Positions 50,063 through 63,527 of a DNA stretch of 64,000 nt are shown piece by piece. Origin of the DNA: Punica granatum (taxonomy: Eukaryota; Streptophyta; Magnoliopsida; Myrtales; Lythraceae); NCBI RefSeq assembly GCF_007655135.1, contig NC_045133.1, forward strand, positions 5,928,376 through 5,992,375. The letters are read 5' to 3'. How positions within the stretch are numbered: the first letter of the stretch is position 1; every line of letters starts with the position of its first letter. The position numbers were made by a program, and so were the translations under genes. The notes beneath the pieces are model-generated. The model saw only the letters and a list, made by a program, of their open reading frames with translations. It did no database searches and was not told where the DNA came from.

Positions 50063-53000
50063 TATCAGCACCCCATTTTAGTTCATCGGTTCCAGGAGGG
50101 GGCAAAATCGTCATTTCTATCGTCCATATGAATGAAGTATTTTCAGCTAATTGCTTGAGTATCACGACTTTTGAAAATGAGACATTTTCCTAATTTGATG
50201 CCAACTTTACAATTTTTTTTTAAAAAACAATACTCTACTGGGGGAGGGGGGCGTCAATGAATTTCACATGCATCAACCTTAATTTTCAAAATCCGGGATG
50301 AAAACTTGAGGTCAAAAAATATTTTATTGCATAATATTGACCCATGAACTTTTCTGAGCACAACGGTGGTCCCGAACCATTTTTCTGACCTCCAATGGAA
50401 AATGCAAGAATTTCAGGTTTTACGTGCATTAATACTGATTTTTCAAATTCGAGGCGATACTTGGGATTCAGAAATATCTTGCTACATAACATTGACCCCT
50501 GAATTTTTCTGGACACAACGATGGTTCCGGAATATCTTTTGGATGTCGAATTGAAAAGATAAGGATTTCGAAATAGCAATTACGATCCGTGTCGAATGTT
50601 CGGCATCGACTTTTATCGAGATCCGATCTCCATCAAGGCAGATTGAAATTTTCACAGAGCCAATTATTTTTCGAATTTTCCAATTACGTAGTTTTCGTTC
50701 CAAAAATGTCGACAGGTCTGGTGAAATTGAATTTCGTCCAAACGACGGCCATACGAAAAAAAAAATGAAAAGGAGAAAGTAATAGGTTCAGACTTTTGAC
50801 CGTTGCCCCATTCTTCTTCCTGTACTTTTCTTTCTTTATTTTATTTTTCAACTTTCCTGTAACTCAGGCTTACGAACTTATCTCTGCTCCCATTGTCTTC
50901 ATGTCTTCTTTTTCTTTTCTTTTCTTTTCCTTCGAACTTCCCGGATCTTCAGCCACCATCACTTCACCAACAACTTCTCTTATTCTTCTTTTTTCTTCTC
51001 CTCTACCGCGCCTGCAATCTTCAGCTCAGCCATCCCCAGTAATCTGATCACCTTATCTGTTTTCTTCTTCTCCTTACGGCATCCATTCCATAAAAGGACT
51101 GACCTTCTCCTCAGCAGCACCATCTTTTTGGGCCTCGGCTCTGTCATCTTCGCCAGCATTCTTCCTCCTTGCTTCGCTTCGGCTCAGCTAGATGCTCACA
51201 CCAATGCCGCCAGCCCATTCCCTGCAAGCGGCTTTCTGAGTTTTGGCTCACCAGCAATCAACAACTCATCCTTTCCCTCTCCTTCTTCCTCGACTTCCTG
51301 AAGACCGAAGCTAAGTGCTCTCCCTCCTTCTCTTTCTATCCGTCTCTGTGTTTGTGTTGCTCTTTCTAAGTGTCCTCTCCATCATTCTCTCTGTCTCTTT
51401 TCCTTCCTTACAGCTCACCCCGGGTTTGTTGCAGCTGTTACCCGAACTCACCGCAACTACCTGAAGCTCCAGGCGTTGCCGTGTGCTGTCCCACGAGCTC
51501 CTGAGCTGTTTTGTGCTGCTGCTCCTCTACCTCTCGAGCTCCTAGTGTCCTGCCGCGGTGGTGGCTATGGAGCTGCAGCTTCTTGGACGTTCCCCCCTCG
51601 ACCTCCCGAAGCCATTGAGTTGATGTAGGCATGTAGCCACTTCCCGAACCCCTGTTGCTGCACCCTTGTCGCTGCCCCTTCCTCGAGCTCATTGAGTTCA
51701 GCCAATGATCCTTCTAACTCCAAGCCTTTGCTGTGATGTGGGATTAAGCTCGATTGGTTTATTGCTTCGATAGTCCGTGACACCCCGAAGCTAAGTATTT
51801 CGCCCTCTTGCTCCTGTACTGCACACCTATTTGATTTTCTGGTGTTTACGGGATTTGTATAGTTGTCAAAAGAGTGCTTTATTGTGCCCGATTTATGGAT
51901 AAGTTGCCACTAGGATTGATTGCGTTGATAGACAGCGGACGTGGAATGTGCACATCAGCTCAAAATTTTGAATTTGATCGATAACGGTTAAAAGAACCTC
52001 TACCTCGGTGTGCATTAAGTGAATAGTAAAGTAAAAAGTTACGTAAGCTAATTCAGATGATGTATGCATGGAGCTGCTCTAAGCCACTAAATTAGTAAAA
52101 CTAAAATGTGGTTAATTGGTTCGGTTTATGGATGAGACCACTCGGAATGGCTTATGCTTTTCCCATTTGATTGGCTATCTTACTGATTTTAGTTTTTGTG
52201 GGCAGTTTTGCACAGCTTCTCGAGCCTCCTCAGGGTTGCTCGAGTCCATCCCCTCCTCCTCACGATCGATAAGCTCGTGCCGCAAGCTCAGTTCATGGAT
52301 GATGAGGCTTACACGTTCCTCCAGACATTGGCTCAAGAAAGGTACGCAATCTCGAACTTTAGTGACACGTATAAGGTTTCGTTTTTGTTTGTTTAATACT
52401 CGTATGGACGATGATGATGTGAAAGGAATGCTGATTAAATGGGACAAGAGAAAAGCACAAACCGGTATTAATGCAAACTCGAAGTTTAAAAAAAATCAGC
52501 ATGTATAATAAAGAAACCGATATGAGCACGAAGTTGGATATTTTAAGTATTAGCCTTAAAACCGGTTGGTTGAAGCGAGAATGAACCCACACGGATTAAT
52601 TTCATGCTCACTCGGCTGTAAATGAATAAAATTGATTAAACACACCAAAATCGATTTAATTAATCACTCGGACTTAAAATTGACAAATTAAATTTTATGG
52701 TGATTATTTTTGCCTATACTCATATGTTTGAGAATGTTTGAATGTGTTTTTTGATTGAAATCCTGCACGAACTGGATTAATCATGTAAACTTGGGTTAAA
52801 ATCGGATTTAATTTCAAAATGGTTGGGAATTAAGGCTTTCATTGAACGGTCCATCAATGGCATGCTCGACGGCCTAAAACCCGTAAATTTAAAGCATTCG
52901 GCAATATCTTAATTAAACTCAATAATTCCACACACGAAGTAAGGGCGTTTCACTTGGTTGAATAAATCACTCGGCCTTTTAATTAATTGTATGAACCGGT

Positions 53001-55062
53001 GAATAATCTGTAATTGCATCGACAGTCCAATAAATGTTGGCCATGTACTTTTAAAACTCATAATTTCAAAAGTACCTAAACACATGACACGCGTAGCATG
53101 GATATCTAAGAAGTACTCATGTATTTTGACTTGAGTCTGGGCTTGATTTGAGGCGGCTCAAGTCAGAGTGCACGAGTCTTTCTTAGACCATTTCTGAGCA
53201 AAGCGACAAGTTTCTTAGCTCTCTCGGAGTCCTCACAACCTTGGAAGATCCAAGCGATCGGTCGACATTCGGCTACTGAATTTCGACAGTCTGTGTCATG
53301 TAATCTCGATTTTTGGTTTAAGGGTATGACCACCGGTTCTTGATTTTCCGACACCCTAGGCATTAGGATGATTGAAACATACTGAATAAGGAAAGGGACG
53401 GGCGCCTGTCAAGGTGCAATTATCATTCATATACCCTCCCTTTTCTAGCTGTATGTTTCTGTCACTCTAGTGTAGATTCGAGCGCTTAAGGATTGGATTA
53501 GAGGCATGAGCGGGGACGGCCCGTGAAAGGTTGTCCGGTCCCTCATGAGATACGTGCAAAGATCTTGGCACCCTAGTGGTGTTTCATGCCCCCCTTTTCC
53601 CTAAGTGTGTTCTTAGAATGGGTCAAAACGCGAAAAACAGATTAATCTCAAACACGGGCAATTAAAGGGTTAAGTTTCGGGTTTTAGGTGAAAACACACT
53701 TGTTATAATCTGTAAAAGCTGCATTGTCACAATACATAACAATTTAAAGTAATCCACACATTTGAGACTTGACTACAGACACCATGTCTGTCAGGTTCTT
53801 TCAATATTGCCGAATGCAACATACCCTCCCAGGGCGGTCCATGACCGATTCACATTGAATACATCACCCCATTTGTTTGTTTAGGGTAGGAATTTGTTTC
53901 CCAAGCAACCCCGGTTCATAATTTGTTAATCACGCAAAATCCGGTAATAACACACAATTTGTCTGTTTTCTTCTGTCTTGATTTGCTTTTTATCCGTTTT
54001 GTCTCTTTTTCATGTGGGTTGAGCCCGAACCCATAGGATACGATGCACATGGGGTCCAATGCCCATTACTGTTGATCAAGAGATCCAACGCCCCCACACA
54101 CTGAGTGCGCATGACCCTAGTGCGATATGGGGTCTCACCTTGAGTCACTGTCTTAACCTGTTTAGTATCCATGCGGAGGATGACTCGGGTTAGGACACGT
54201 GAAATGAGGTTAAACAATCACCCAGGAGCTCGACCGATCCCACGGCTATCTCGAGGACCATCATGTCCTTTCGAAATTCGTCGGGTTGGTCAGACCTGAT
54301 CTCTAGCTCTTATGAGCCCGTGTCGCTTTAATTTCGGTTTCGATCGTCTAAAACCCCACAGTGAGCATGAGCGGAATATTGGCCGAACATGAGTCGACCG
54401 GAATCCATTTGTTGTAAATTGTATTTAATTTTTGAAAGTATATTGTAAGGTATTTATTTGTACATTTATCTGTGTAACGATCTCGATTAGTAACCATGGA
54501 GTCTAAAAGTCAAAATCGATCGGTCGGTTTACGAGTCCCCTAGATGAGTGGGACCACACGAGTCATGGGCCCGTTCTACATGGTGAACTAGCCATCAGGA
54601 TTTGGTTAACCGAGATGCGAGGACAACGGACCGATCCTCTGACCTGAGGATTCGCTTTTCTTTCGGTCTCTTAAACTGAACCGGTCGTTTCTACGAATTT
54701 ACGGTATCAAAACAAGTAAGATGAACAAAATTTAAATAAAGCGGTAAATGAATAAAAATGGCAAATCCTAGACAAACTGGAGTACCGGTAGGACGTGCGG
54801 GATATAGGCCCGCACGTAACAGAACTCTAGAATTCGAAACTTCGGATTTCACAAGACCATATGCCTTAGCAAACTAGGTGTATCCCTTACCACTAGAACC
54901 GGACAACTCATCGACTCTCGACCTTCAAGTTGTAAATAGGTAGTGGCGACTTCTTCTCATATGTGTCTATCACGTATCCCCACGAGAAGGTGGACACTCC
55001 CAAGCCATGCGATTGGACCACACGCATGCAGGCTCCAACAAGATAAAATTCAGGTCTGCACA
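50063..55062 (+). repeat. 5' LTR (about 5.0 kb)
   Basis: Starts TATCAGCACCCCATTTT (TG start apparently mutated to TA) and ends TCTGCACA. The last 860 bases match 60686-61262. A CT-rich stretch at 50800-51450 contains short frames that are not recognisable genes. Confidence 0.75.
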
Positions 55063-55084
55063 ACTTGACGACTCCGCTGGGGAC
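55063..55084 (+). promoter_or_regulatory. Primer-binding site, Arg-tRNA-like
   Basis: TTGACGACTCCGCTGGGGAC directly follows the LTR end. It is nearly identical to the complement of a plant tRNA-Arg 3' end (expected TGGCGACTCCGCTGGGGA), with one mismatch, as in Tat/Ogre elements. Confidence 0.75.
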
Positions 55085-56976
55085 ATATAGAGGGTTCGGG
55101 CTCAATTCCGTTTGTCTGTTTGCTTGTTTATTTATTTACCACTTTATTTAATTGTTGTATATTTAAATTTTGCACATTTATTTCCCACACGCGCATTGCA
55201 TATCATACTAGCTTTACGTACCTACGGGTCGCGTCCCACAACCGGATGAGGAAACACAAGTTAGATAGGGGTTCGAAGTTGGGGAACAACGCCCTCGACC
55301 TTGAAAAGAATCCTACTAGATTTCAAGGAATTCACGCCCTTGAGTCGGGGCCCCCCCAACCCTAGGTAGCACGGTCCCTGTAGTACCCAGCCATGCGTCA
55401 TGCTATGCCTCCATACCAGCCTTCAACTCGACTTCAGCAACTGTCCATTTAGTCGTCCTTCCAGCTATTGAGTCTTTTTATGTTTTGAAAGAGATTGTAC
55501 ATAAACTTTGTACCTTGTATATTAAGCCGTGGGCATTTGCTTTTCCGCAAACATGCATCATGCATTTTTGAAAATTAGGATATTATTCACATTGACGGGT
55601 CCTAAGTCGATTTCCTATCATCTTGGTAAAGGATGTCATGCTTGGACCCTTGTCCGCGCTTCGATCGTGTCACGCAACCGTTGGACGACCTTACCCGCAT
55701 TTGGACCAGTTGGATTGCAACCAACCACGATTACGCCAGCTCTTTCCTTGGAGATATCCTTCTACCGGCCGCTCGTCTGATAGAACCGAACTTCCTTGAA
55801 GTCGTGACATTATGGGATCCAGTCCACACAGTCTTCGACATCCAAGACACCAAACCCACACCAACCATTGAGGGATATCAAACCCACACCAACCACAAGG
55901 ATCCCACCAAGCCTCCATAGACCGAGGTCGACACCCCTACAGAGACACCTTCCTCTTCGAGCTTGCTGGTATCCGAGTTGAGAGGGATCGTCTTCACTGG
56001 GAGATAACTGAGAAGGACAAAAAACTCACCGACCAATGTCAACTCCAGAAGGAACGCCCAAACCCACGCCGAGCTGTAGAAACGCAGCCAAGAGCAGTCT
56101 CAAACGAACGTTGCTTTGGAGAGGTCCAGGAAGAGGACTCGCGGAGGCCCGCATACATCCAAGGATAGGTTCCTCCGTGAGGTCTCAGCCTAAATCCGGT
56201 GCTTTCTAGAGCAACGCTCGCTCGTGCTCAAGCGCGGTTGGAAAACTGACTTAGGATTCTATTTTCAAGGCTTGCATTGTACTTTGAACCTTTAAAGTTA
56301 ATGTGAATGACCGCATTAGTATTTTCAAATCTCATGCATCACATGCATTCCTTTTATTTATTGTTTTGCAGCTAACACGCATTTCCGGTAAAGGTGAGTC
56401 GTGCCAACATTTGCAAGTAGACCATTTGCGGTCCCCACCCTTCCTCCGCGGTAAGATAAGCTGTGGCCCAAGGGCCAACCTACCTTCCAAGGCGAGCAAA
56501 CCCCCACTGACTTCGCGCAACCGAAAGCGTCTACAAGTGCGAGTGAGCGCATCCCCGACGTGCCAAGACACATCTCTAGCATTCTTTGTGCACATTACTC
56601 CGCGTTGTGCGAGTATATCCCTCTATCCTCATGCACGCACCCTTAGCACACCCCGCATAGATCTCTCACTGTGCTTGCACGACATCTACCAGGCTAGTTC
56701 GGTTGCCTAAGCCCTCGCATTAAAGTTGCGGACATTTCTTACTCCTTCATTGTTTATCCTTTTCCCATTGCAAGAAATAAACAACAAGAATGCAACTTGA
56801 ACCCCAAACGACCACAATCGTGACAACGAACACTTCTGGTCCAGTAGTGGAATTTCGACACTGAGGCCCAACTCTCCCTCTGCAAAGATCGCAAGTAACT
56901 ACTTCAACAGATAAGGCATAGCCCAACCCACACGCCACGGGAGTTACTAATACGGTCCTACCTTCGACCAAAAAAT

Positions 56977-57894
56977 GGGCCCACCCTACCCTTCGTTGTG
57001 GCCACCAATCAGCCACCGGGCCAACACACACTTTCTTTCTTAAACTCTCATTTTATTTCTATACAGTCCCACAAATGGACTCCCAGCTAGAACAAACTCC
57101 CAAGGGGCATTAGGACAAACCTAACAATGCCCTAACAGTTCTATCGGGCCTGTTCGACCAGTCTGTCCCTATGGGACCCAGCTCCACGAGCCTTCCCTAA
57201 GATAGCTGCGTCTGCCTACCCACACCTGGGAAAGTACGCCGATGCGGCCCCAGTCACGGTTTGACCACTCTAGCGCGGCGATGACTGCACTCCCGAAAAA
57301 TGAGTGTCCCCACGTGCGGTACCCCATGAGTCGCGCGCTGGACAAGGGGATTTCCTATGGGCCCACTCCACATTTTTTACCCATAGTCCACCCAATAATC
57401 GCCTAATGCATCATCTTTTTCGTCATCCTTCACAGGGGCCCACCCTACCCTTCGTTGTGGCCACCAATCAGCCACCGGGCCAACACACACTTTCTTTCTT
57501 AAACTCTCATTTTATTTCTATACAGTCCCACAAATGGACTCCCAGCTAGAACAAACTCCCAAGGGGCATTAGGACAAACCTAACAATGCCCTAACAGTTC
57601 TGTCGGGCATGTTCGACCAGTCTGTCCCTATGGGACCCAGCTCCACGAGCCTTCCTTAGGACAGCTGTGTCTGCCTACCCACACCCGGGAAAGTATGCTG
57701 ATGCGGCCCCAGTCATTGTTTGACCACTCTAACGCGGCGATGACTGCACTCCCGAAAAATGAGTGTCCCCACGTGCGGTACCCCATGAGTCGCGCGCTGG
57801 ACAAGGGGATTTCCTATGGGCCCACTCCACATTTTTTACCCATAATCCACCCAATAATCGCCTAATGCATCATCTTTTTCGTCATCCTTCACAG
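56977..57894 (+). repeat. 459-bp tandem duplication in the internal region
   Basis: Two near-identical units (56977-57435 and 57436-57894) begin GGGCCCACCCTACCCTTCG. Only a few substitutions separate them, so the duplication is recent relative to the element. Confidence 0.9.
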
Positions 57895-59888
57895 GGACAC
57901 GCCAGTCACAGGCAAAGAGTGATACACAGATTCACACCTCCCTAAGAACTCTTCTCGGGCCCTTCACCTTATACTTCAACGGGGTAGGAGTTCGACTGAA
58001 GAGGTACCATCCACGAAGCCAAAGACGGAGGTGATCAAGCAAACAATCCAGCATCAATGCAACCATCTTACTCGGAATCAAGTAACGCCCTAGGGCAAGT
58101 TGAGCCTTCACAGCAAAGGCCAACCAACAGCCATCAAGTAACAACAAGCCCCCGAGGCAAGACACGTCTATCAGCTTCTAGAGCGCATGTCCTCCAAGAG
58201 GTACCCGCTTCGAGAGCAACAAGGCGCTGTCGGGGACGAAGATCGTGCAAGACGCTTACCACCGGCAACATCCACATACGCTAAGGCATCCTCATCCAAC
58301 ATTTATGACGGGGCAACGATTTTCTATTTTTCTCTTTCGTAAACAATAGGGGAAAATCTTTTGTGAAAGTTCACAAGGGAGAATAGACACTTGATTCGAC
58401 TTCCAAATGCGCAAGACAAGTTTCAAAACCCAGGTCTGACCAACGAGGCCGGGGCAAGAACACATCGAGGCTCCACCAAGCAAAGCACATAAAAGCAACC
58501 TCGACAACGCAAAAATTCGAGGAAATTCAAGCAAATCCAAGGGGCATGACCAGACCCCAGTTAAAAAAACAGCGGGTTAAACCTGCCAATCGAGAAAAAC
58601 AAGGCGGCGTCAAAGTCAGAAGGTGCAAGAAACCAAAATCCTTCGTAGTGCTCGCCTAAAAGTCAAGAAACCTCGACAAAAAAAAAACAGAGAGAAGGGG
58701 CAACAATCACGACTCCTCGATGGAGACAGATTGCGAATCGACCCAAACTCAAAAGTCGAATTCTTCGGACTTTTCTTCTTTGCAAACTCGAGAGATAAAC
58801 GAATCGAGCTCGCTAGGTCGAAAATCCCTCGGGGCGACCTAGGCAAAAACCAGGGTAAAAGAAAAGTACGACCAGAAATCCCGAGGTGGGTGGTCGTGGC
58901 AAAAGGAGAGCTCATCTCCTATAGGTTGAAAGGTGCGGCCAGATCCCGAGGTGGGCGACTGTAGCAAAAGGAGAGAAAAATGAGAGAAAAGATAAACCAA
59001 TTTGTCACCCAAGCCCATCACACAAAGTGCGGACTAGGAATTCCCCAAGGGAAGTAGCTAGGTTGTCTTCTCCAGCGCAATCTCCAATCGGCTCTCCAAC
59101 AAAACTCACCCGTCCAAAGCGGATTCTCCCTCACGTACAGTAGGCAACCAAATATACCATCCGAGCAGTTCGGAACAGCCTACACAATAGAAGGACAAAG
59201 GAGAAAGGGGGGTACATTTCGCTGTAGGCGTGAACCCGTGTATCCTTTTAGCCTAGGCAACGTGCTCCCCCAAGTTTTCTCTTTTCTCTTGGTCAATTTC
59301 ATAACTCAAAATGGAACACAACTACTCTTCAATCAGCTACCACATAGCTAAAAATCCCAGACAGTCTTTTTCGGGAGTCTAGTAATAACACTTCGGAAAT
59401 AACTAGACCAAGGTCTGATCAAATCTGGAAAGAAATCCCCCAGCGGGTTGCAGACGCAACTGCCCTACGACACCTTGATGAGAAGGGTCTAAAGCTGACG
59501 GGCGCATCAAACAATCGATAGAGCTGTTAGGGCATCATTAAGGAAGTTAATATGCCAATACACGACCAACGAAAGCCCTGTAGGCCTCGCATCAAGGCCT
59601 TCCAAAAGGCACCCCACTCACACGGTCAAAACAAAATTCTTCACGGGTCGTTCAAGCAACTCGAAAATGCAAAACAGGTGTCGCAATGACGACATTTTAC
59701 AACCTTCCTGCAATTACGCATTGTTAGTAACTCACCCATGACTTACTCATGATAACAGGATCACAGGTATTGCAAGCAGCAAGAACTATGACAGACTCTA
59801 ATTGCCGGTCTCATGGGATACGTAGGTGCTCATTCCTAGGGCTCGAGTCACTCATCGCAAGGCGCCGGCCTTCGGTGAGCCAAAACTG

Positions 59889-60360
59889 CCCCAACGGCGA
59901 GGTTGGCTTCCAACGGACCAACAAACAACTGTCCCTGCGGAGCAGAGCCGACCTCCGGCAAATCAGACAGCCACCCCAGCGGCGAAGCCGGCTTTGCTGT
60001 AAGTCAATGAGCAATCGCCCCAGCGATGAGGTCGGCCTCCGGTGGGTCACACACCATCGCCCCAGGGGCAAGGTCGACCACCAGCGAAGCAACATCATCC
60101 CACATCACAAGGCGCCAACCTCTAGTAGATCGAGCACAGCACCACCCCAGGGGCAAGGCCGACCACCAGCGAAGCAACATCATCCCATATCACAAGACGC
60201 CGACCTCCAGCAGAACCAACACAACACCACCCAGAAGCAAGGTCGACCACCGGCGAAGCAACATCATCCCATATCGCAAGGCGTCGACTTCCAACAGATC
60301 AAACACAACACGGCCCCGAAGGCAGGGTCGACCACTAGTGAAGTAACATCCTCCTAGTAG
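59889..60360 (+). repeat. Minisatellite near the 3' end of the internal region
   Basis: About four units of 84 bp containing AAGGTCGACCACCAGCGAAG and AGCAACATCATCCCA start near 60060, 60143, 60227 and 60311. Shorter, related units of roughly 57 bp precede them. The frame 59749-60357 stays open only because of this repeat. Confidence 0.85.
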
Positions 60361-60685
60361 CGAATCCAGCCTCCGACGAATCAGTTCCCTTAGGATGACA
60401 TCTCCCCAGTACACCTGGCACATACCGTCGATCGCACGACTAACGGAGAGTCGTGCCTACCTTCGCAAACACAGATAGAAGTAACCGAGGTATCCCCAAC
60501 AAACAAAGCAATGGGTCATCTCCAACCATGCGCGACGACCCAGCATCATCCTCAGAAAAGCCCTAACCCAACGCCAAGCAAACCAAATCACACTTCTTTC
60601 GCGCCTTGCTCAACTCCCTAGCACTCATCCTTCCGTCCGCGTCTCCTGCATCCTCATTCCAAACAAACATCTTTACTTTCCCATA

Positions 60686-61262
60686 GAAATGAGGTTAGAC
60701 AATCACCGGAGAGCTCGACCGGTCCCGCAGCTATCTCGAGGGCCATCCTGTCCTTTTGAAATCCATCGGGTTGGTCGGACCCGATCTCTGGCTCTTACGA
60801 GCCCGTATCGCTTTAATTTCAGTTTCGGTCGTTTAAACCACAATGTGAGCATGAGCGGAATATTGGTCGAACGTGAGTCGACCGGGATCCATTTGTTGTA
60901 ATTTGTATTTATTATTTGAGAGTACATTGTAAGGTATTTATTTGTACATTTATTTGTGTTACGATCCCGGTCTGCAATCGTAGAGTCTGAAAGTCGGAAT
61001 CGATATAGGCCCACACGTAACAAAAACCCCCAATCCGGAACTTTGGATTTCGCAAGACCATATGCCTTAGCAAATTAGGTGTATCACTTACCCCTAGAAC
61101 CGGGCAACTGATCGCCCCTCAACCCTCGGGTCGTAAACAGATAGTGGCGACTCCTTCTCACTCGTGTCCGTCACGCATTCCCACGGTTAGGTGGACACTC
61201 CAAGCCGTGCGATCGGACCGCACGCATGCAGGCCTCAACAAGACGAAATTCGAATCCGCACA
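60686..61262 (+). repeat. Truncated 3' LTR
   Basis: Matches 54203-55062 of the 5' LTR but lacks the first 4.1 kb and an internal piece of about 280 bp (54521-54801). Many substitutions separate the two copies, so the insertion is not recent. Confidence 0.8.
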
Positions 61263-61284
61263 TAATATGAAGTAGTTTTATATA

Positions 61285-61602
61285 GGGTTTTTACCTAAAA
61301 TGGCTCATGATTTGTCCGTTTTGTCAAATCTATCCCATGGTTTACTTTTTGCATCAAATCTATTCCGGCGTTATCTTCTCCGTTAACATCTAACGGTCGT
61401 GCTGACGTGGCACGTGGAGAGATAGTGGGCCACACTTGCCACATAGGTGCCACGTCAGCACGGCCGTTAGATGTTAACGGAAAAGATAACGCCGGGATAA
61501 ATTTGATGCAAAAAGTAAACCATGGGATAAATTTGACCAAAAAAAACACAAGATAGATTTGACAAAACGGACAAACCATGGGCCATTTTAGGTAAATACC
61601 CC
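61285..61602. mobile_element. Mutator-like MITE with perfect 9-bp target duplication, copy 2
   Basis: 318 bp, same family as 49286-49612 (TTGTCAAATCTATC, CTTTTTGCATCAAATC). TTTTATATA lies on both sides (61276-61284, 61603-61611). Confidence 0.9.
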
Positions 61603-61845
61603 TTTTATATATATATAATTTTATAAAAATAAATTACGTGTAAGAATTGCTGCTACAAAGACTACTATGTATCCATCTTATAACAGTAGTATAGTGTAGT
61701 GTATATATATATATATATATATATTAAAAAACGAAATTTAGTAGTATAGATACATATAACAGTAGTATGGAATTATCATTATATATATGCATATAATATA
61801 TATATATATATATATTACGGTTATACATAGAATATATATTATGGG

Positions 61846-61880
<35 letters not shown>

Positions 61881-62230
61881 CTATTACAGTTATATATACA
61901 CTACCGTTATCCGTAGTATATATATTATGACAGTAGTATAATATATAGTTGCTATGTGTTCCCATTCTTCTATTCCTTCAAATTCCCCCAAATTGGAGGG
62001 TTAACAAACTCAACTAAGTTACTCTCCCTCCATCTCCCTTCATGTCCTTTCTCCTCACCAAAAAAATCTCCTAAACAAAGGTTTCACTTTCCCTCCAAAT
62101 CGATCCCCCTCCATTTTTCTTCGCCCAAACACACTGTTAGGTATTAAAAGCGGGAAGAGGCGCATCTTAATTAGTCAGGGCATGACTAAAATCCTATTCA
62201 ACTCATCATTGAGTAATAAATGAAAAAATA

Positions 62231-62237
62231 TATATTT

Positions 62238-62268
<31 letters not shown>

Positions 62269-62270
62269 AA
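62231..62270. repeat. TTTA tetranucleotide microsatellite
   Basis: About nine TTTA/TATT repeats; units A and B have a short T-run here instead. Confidence 0.95.
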
Positions 62271-62817
62271 TCTCAATCAACCTAAGACTGAGGCTGATAC
62301 TCACTCTCAAGCATCTATTTGGTCCCTGCCTGAGACGCTTTTGGTCGGTCTCAAACGAGACTTATACTGTAAGTAAAGTCCCTTCAAAACGTAGTTTATC
62401 AATTACACCACATCTCACGGTTAAATGGTTATTATGACAAATTTCATATTAGAAAATAAAATCTTAAAAAATTGTACATCAAGAAAATTTAGAGGCCCAC
62501 AAGAGTCGAAATAAAAAATCACGAAATATAATATCGAGAAATTACAAGAGTCAACTTAACTATTTATGGACTAAATGATGAGATAAAAAAATAAAATTTA
62601 AAAGATATTTTTAATTAGTATAACAAATAAAATGAAAATATACCAAATCTAAATAAGGATTTACTCATTATTAAAATACTATTTAGAACAAATGACAAGA
62701 AATTTGTTCGGTAATTGCAATTGAAAATACCCACAAATTTTGGTTTACATATTCAATTCTAATTTTATTACTATAAAAGACTATATTTACATGAGGTGAC
62801 CGCTGAAACCGAACCAT

Positions 62818-62903
62818 TATAAAAGGGGATGTAAAGAAAAAGAATTAACGCATTGCATTGACATTGAGACAATATCAAAGTAGAAGATTCAAGGCAGAAT
62901 TAG
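62818..62903 (+). promoter_or_regulatory. TATA box and 5'-UTR exon of peptide gene D
   Basis: TATAAAAG at 62818-62825, UTR exon ending AATTAG/GTGAGC at 62903. The intron runs to just before the start codon. A stretch around GGATTCAATATAA present in other units is shortened here. Confidence 0.7.
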
Positions 62904-63091
62904 GTGAGCCTCCAATGACCCATTTTTACGTTATTTGGTTAATTTAATTTATCGTTTGTCTGAATTCTTATCAAATAGCCACCTAAAAATACATAAGTTG
63001 CTTCTTAAAATATTCCATGATATGTATCACTATATAGATTTGCAAATTTTTTAAGAAAAATATCCCCAAACTTTTTGCATGGCTGTTAAAT

Positions 63092-63092
<1 letters not shown>

Positions 63093-63142
<50 letters not shown>
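63093..63142. repeat. 50-base poly-C tract in the 5'-UTR intron of gene D
   Basis: An uninterrupted run of 50 C. Units A, B and C read TTCCTCTCCTTTTTAG or close to it at this place. Either an unusual expansion or a sequencing/assembly artefact. Confidence 0.95.
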
Positions 63143-63527
63143 TTTTTAGACAGCTCTACGATCTTTCATTTTTCAAATTCTTGTACTTTGTTTTTTTGCG
63201 GCACCACGGTGTTTTCAGCCTATGCCCAAAAATATTATCCCTTAATTGAAGAGTTACTTCGATAAAATCCCGTGCAATGTATGGGGCTAGTTTTGTATTA
63301 AAAAAATTTCGTTTCTTGGAAAAGACTTGCACCAATAATACTATTAATTGGTATTTCCAATTCTTTCCTTCACTCGTCTACTACAATTTTACTTTCTTTT
63401 TCTGGGTAAATTATTACAATTTTAATTTCTCGGCAAAGATTCCATCATTAATGTTCGTTAATTAACATAAATTCAAATATTCTGCTAATATTCAGTGTCT
63501 TTTCTTTTTTGAATTCTAATCGTAAGT

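Larger units (their letters stand above)
50063..61262 (+). mobile_element. 11.2-kb non-coding LTR retrotransposon (LARD-like, Tat/Ogre-type primer site)
   Basis: Inserted into the unit D TIR element: 50062 and 61263 join cleanly against the uninterrupted unit B sequence near 37716. The flanking pentamers TTATA and TAATA differ by one base. 5' LTR 50063-55062, primer-binding site 55063-55084, internal region 55085-60685, truncated 3' LTR 60686-61262. The internal region has no gag, protease, reverse transcriptase or integrase reading frame that I can recognise, so it is a non-autonomous or gutted element. Very long LTRs, the Arg-tRNA-like primer site and a tandem-repeat block near the 3' end are known features of plant Tat/Ogre elements. 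Confidence 0.82.
49150..62135. mobile_element. GTGTTTGGGAG-ended TIR element (unit D), split by later insertions
   Basis: The left end is at about 49150 (GATGTGTTTGGGAGTTTT) and the right end near 62135 (CGCCCAAACACAC). Between them lie two MITEs and the 11.2-kb LTR element. The remaining sequence matches the unit A and B copies, including AT-rich ACAGTAGTATA blocks and TA microsatellites near 61701 and 61852. Confidence 0.65.

Noticed and set aside
50796..51369. Signal-peptide-like frames in the 5' LTR
   Set aside because: CT-rich low-complexity sequence inside an LTR yields hydrophobic and Ser-rich translations by chance.
59749..60357. 202-codon frame, possible gag
   Set aside because: Kept open by the 84-bp minisatellite (84 is a multiple of 3); no gag or zinc-knuckle motif is present.
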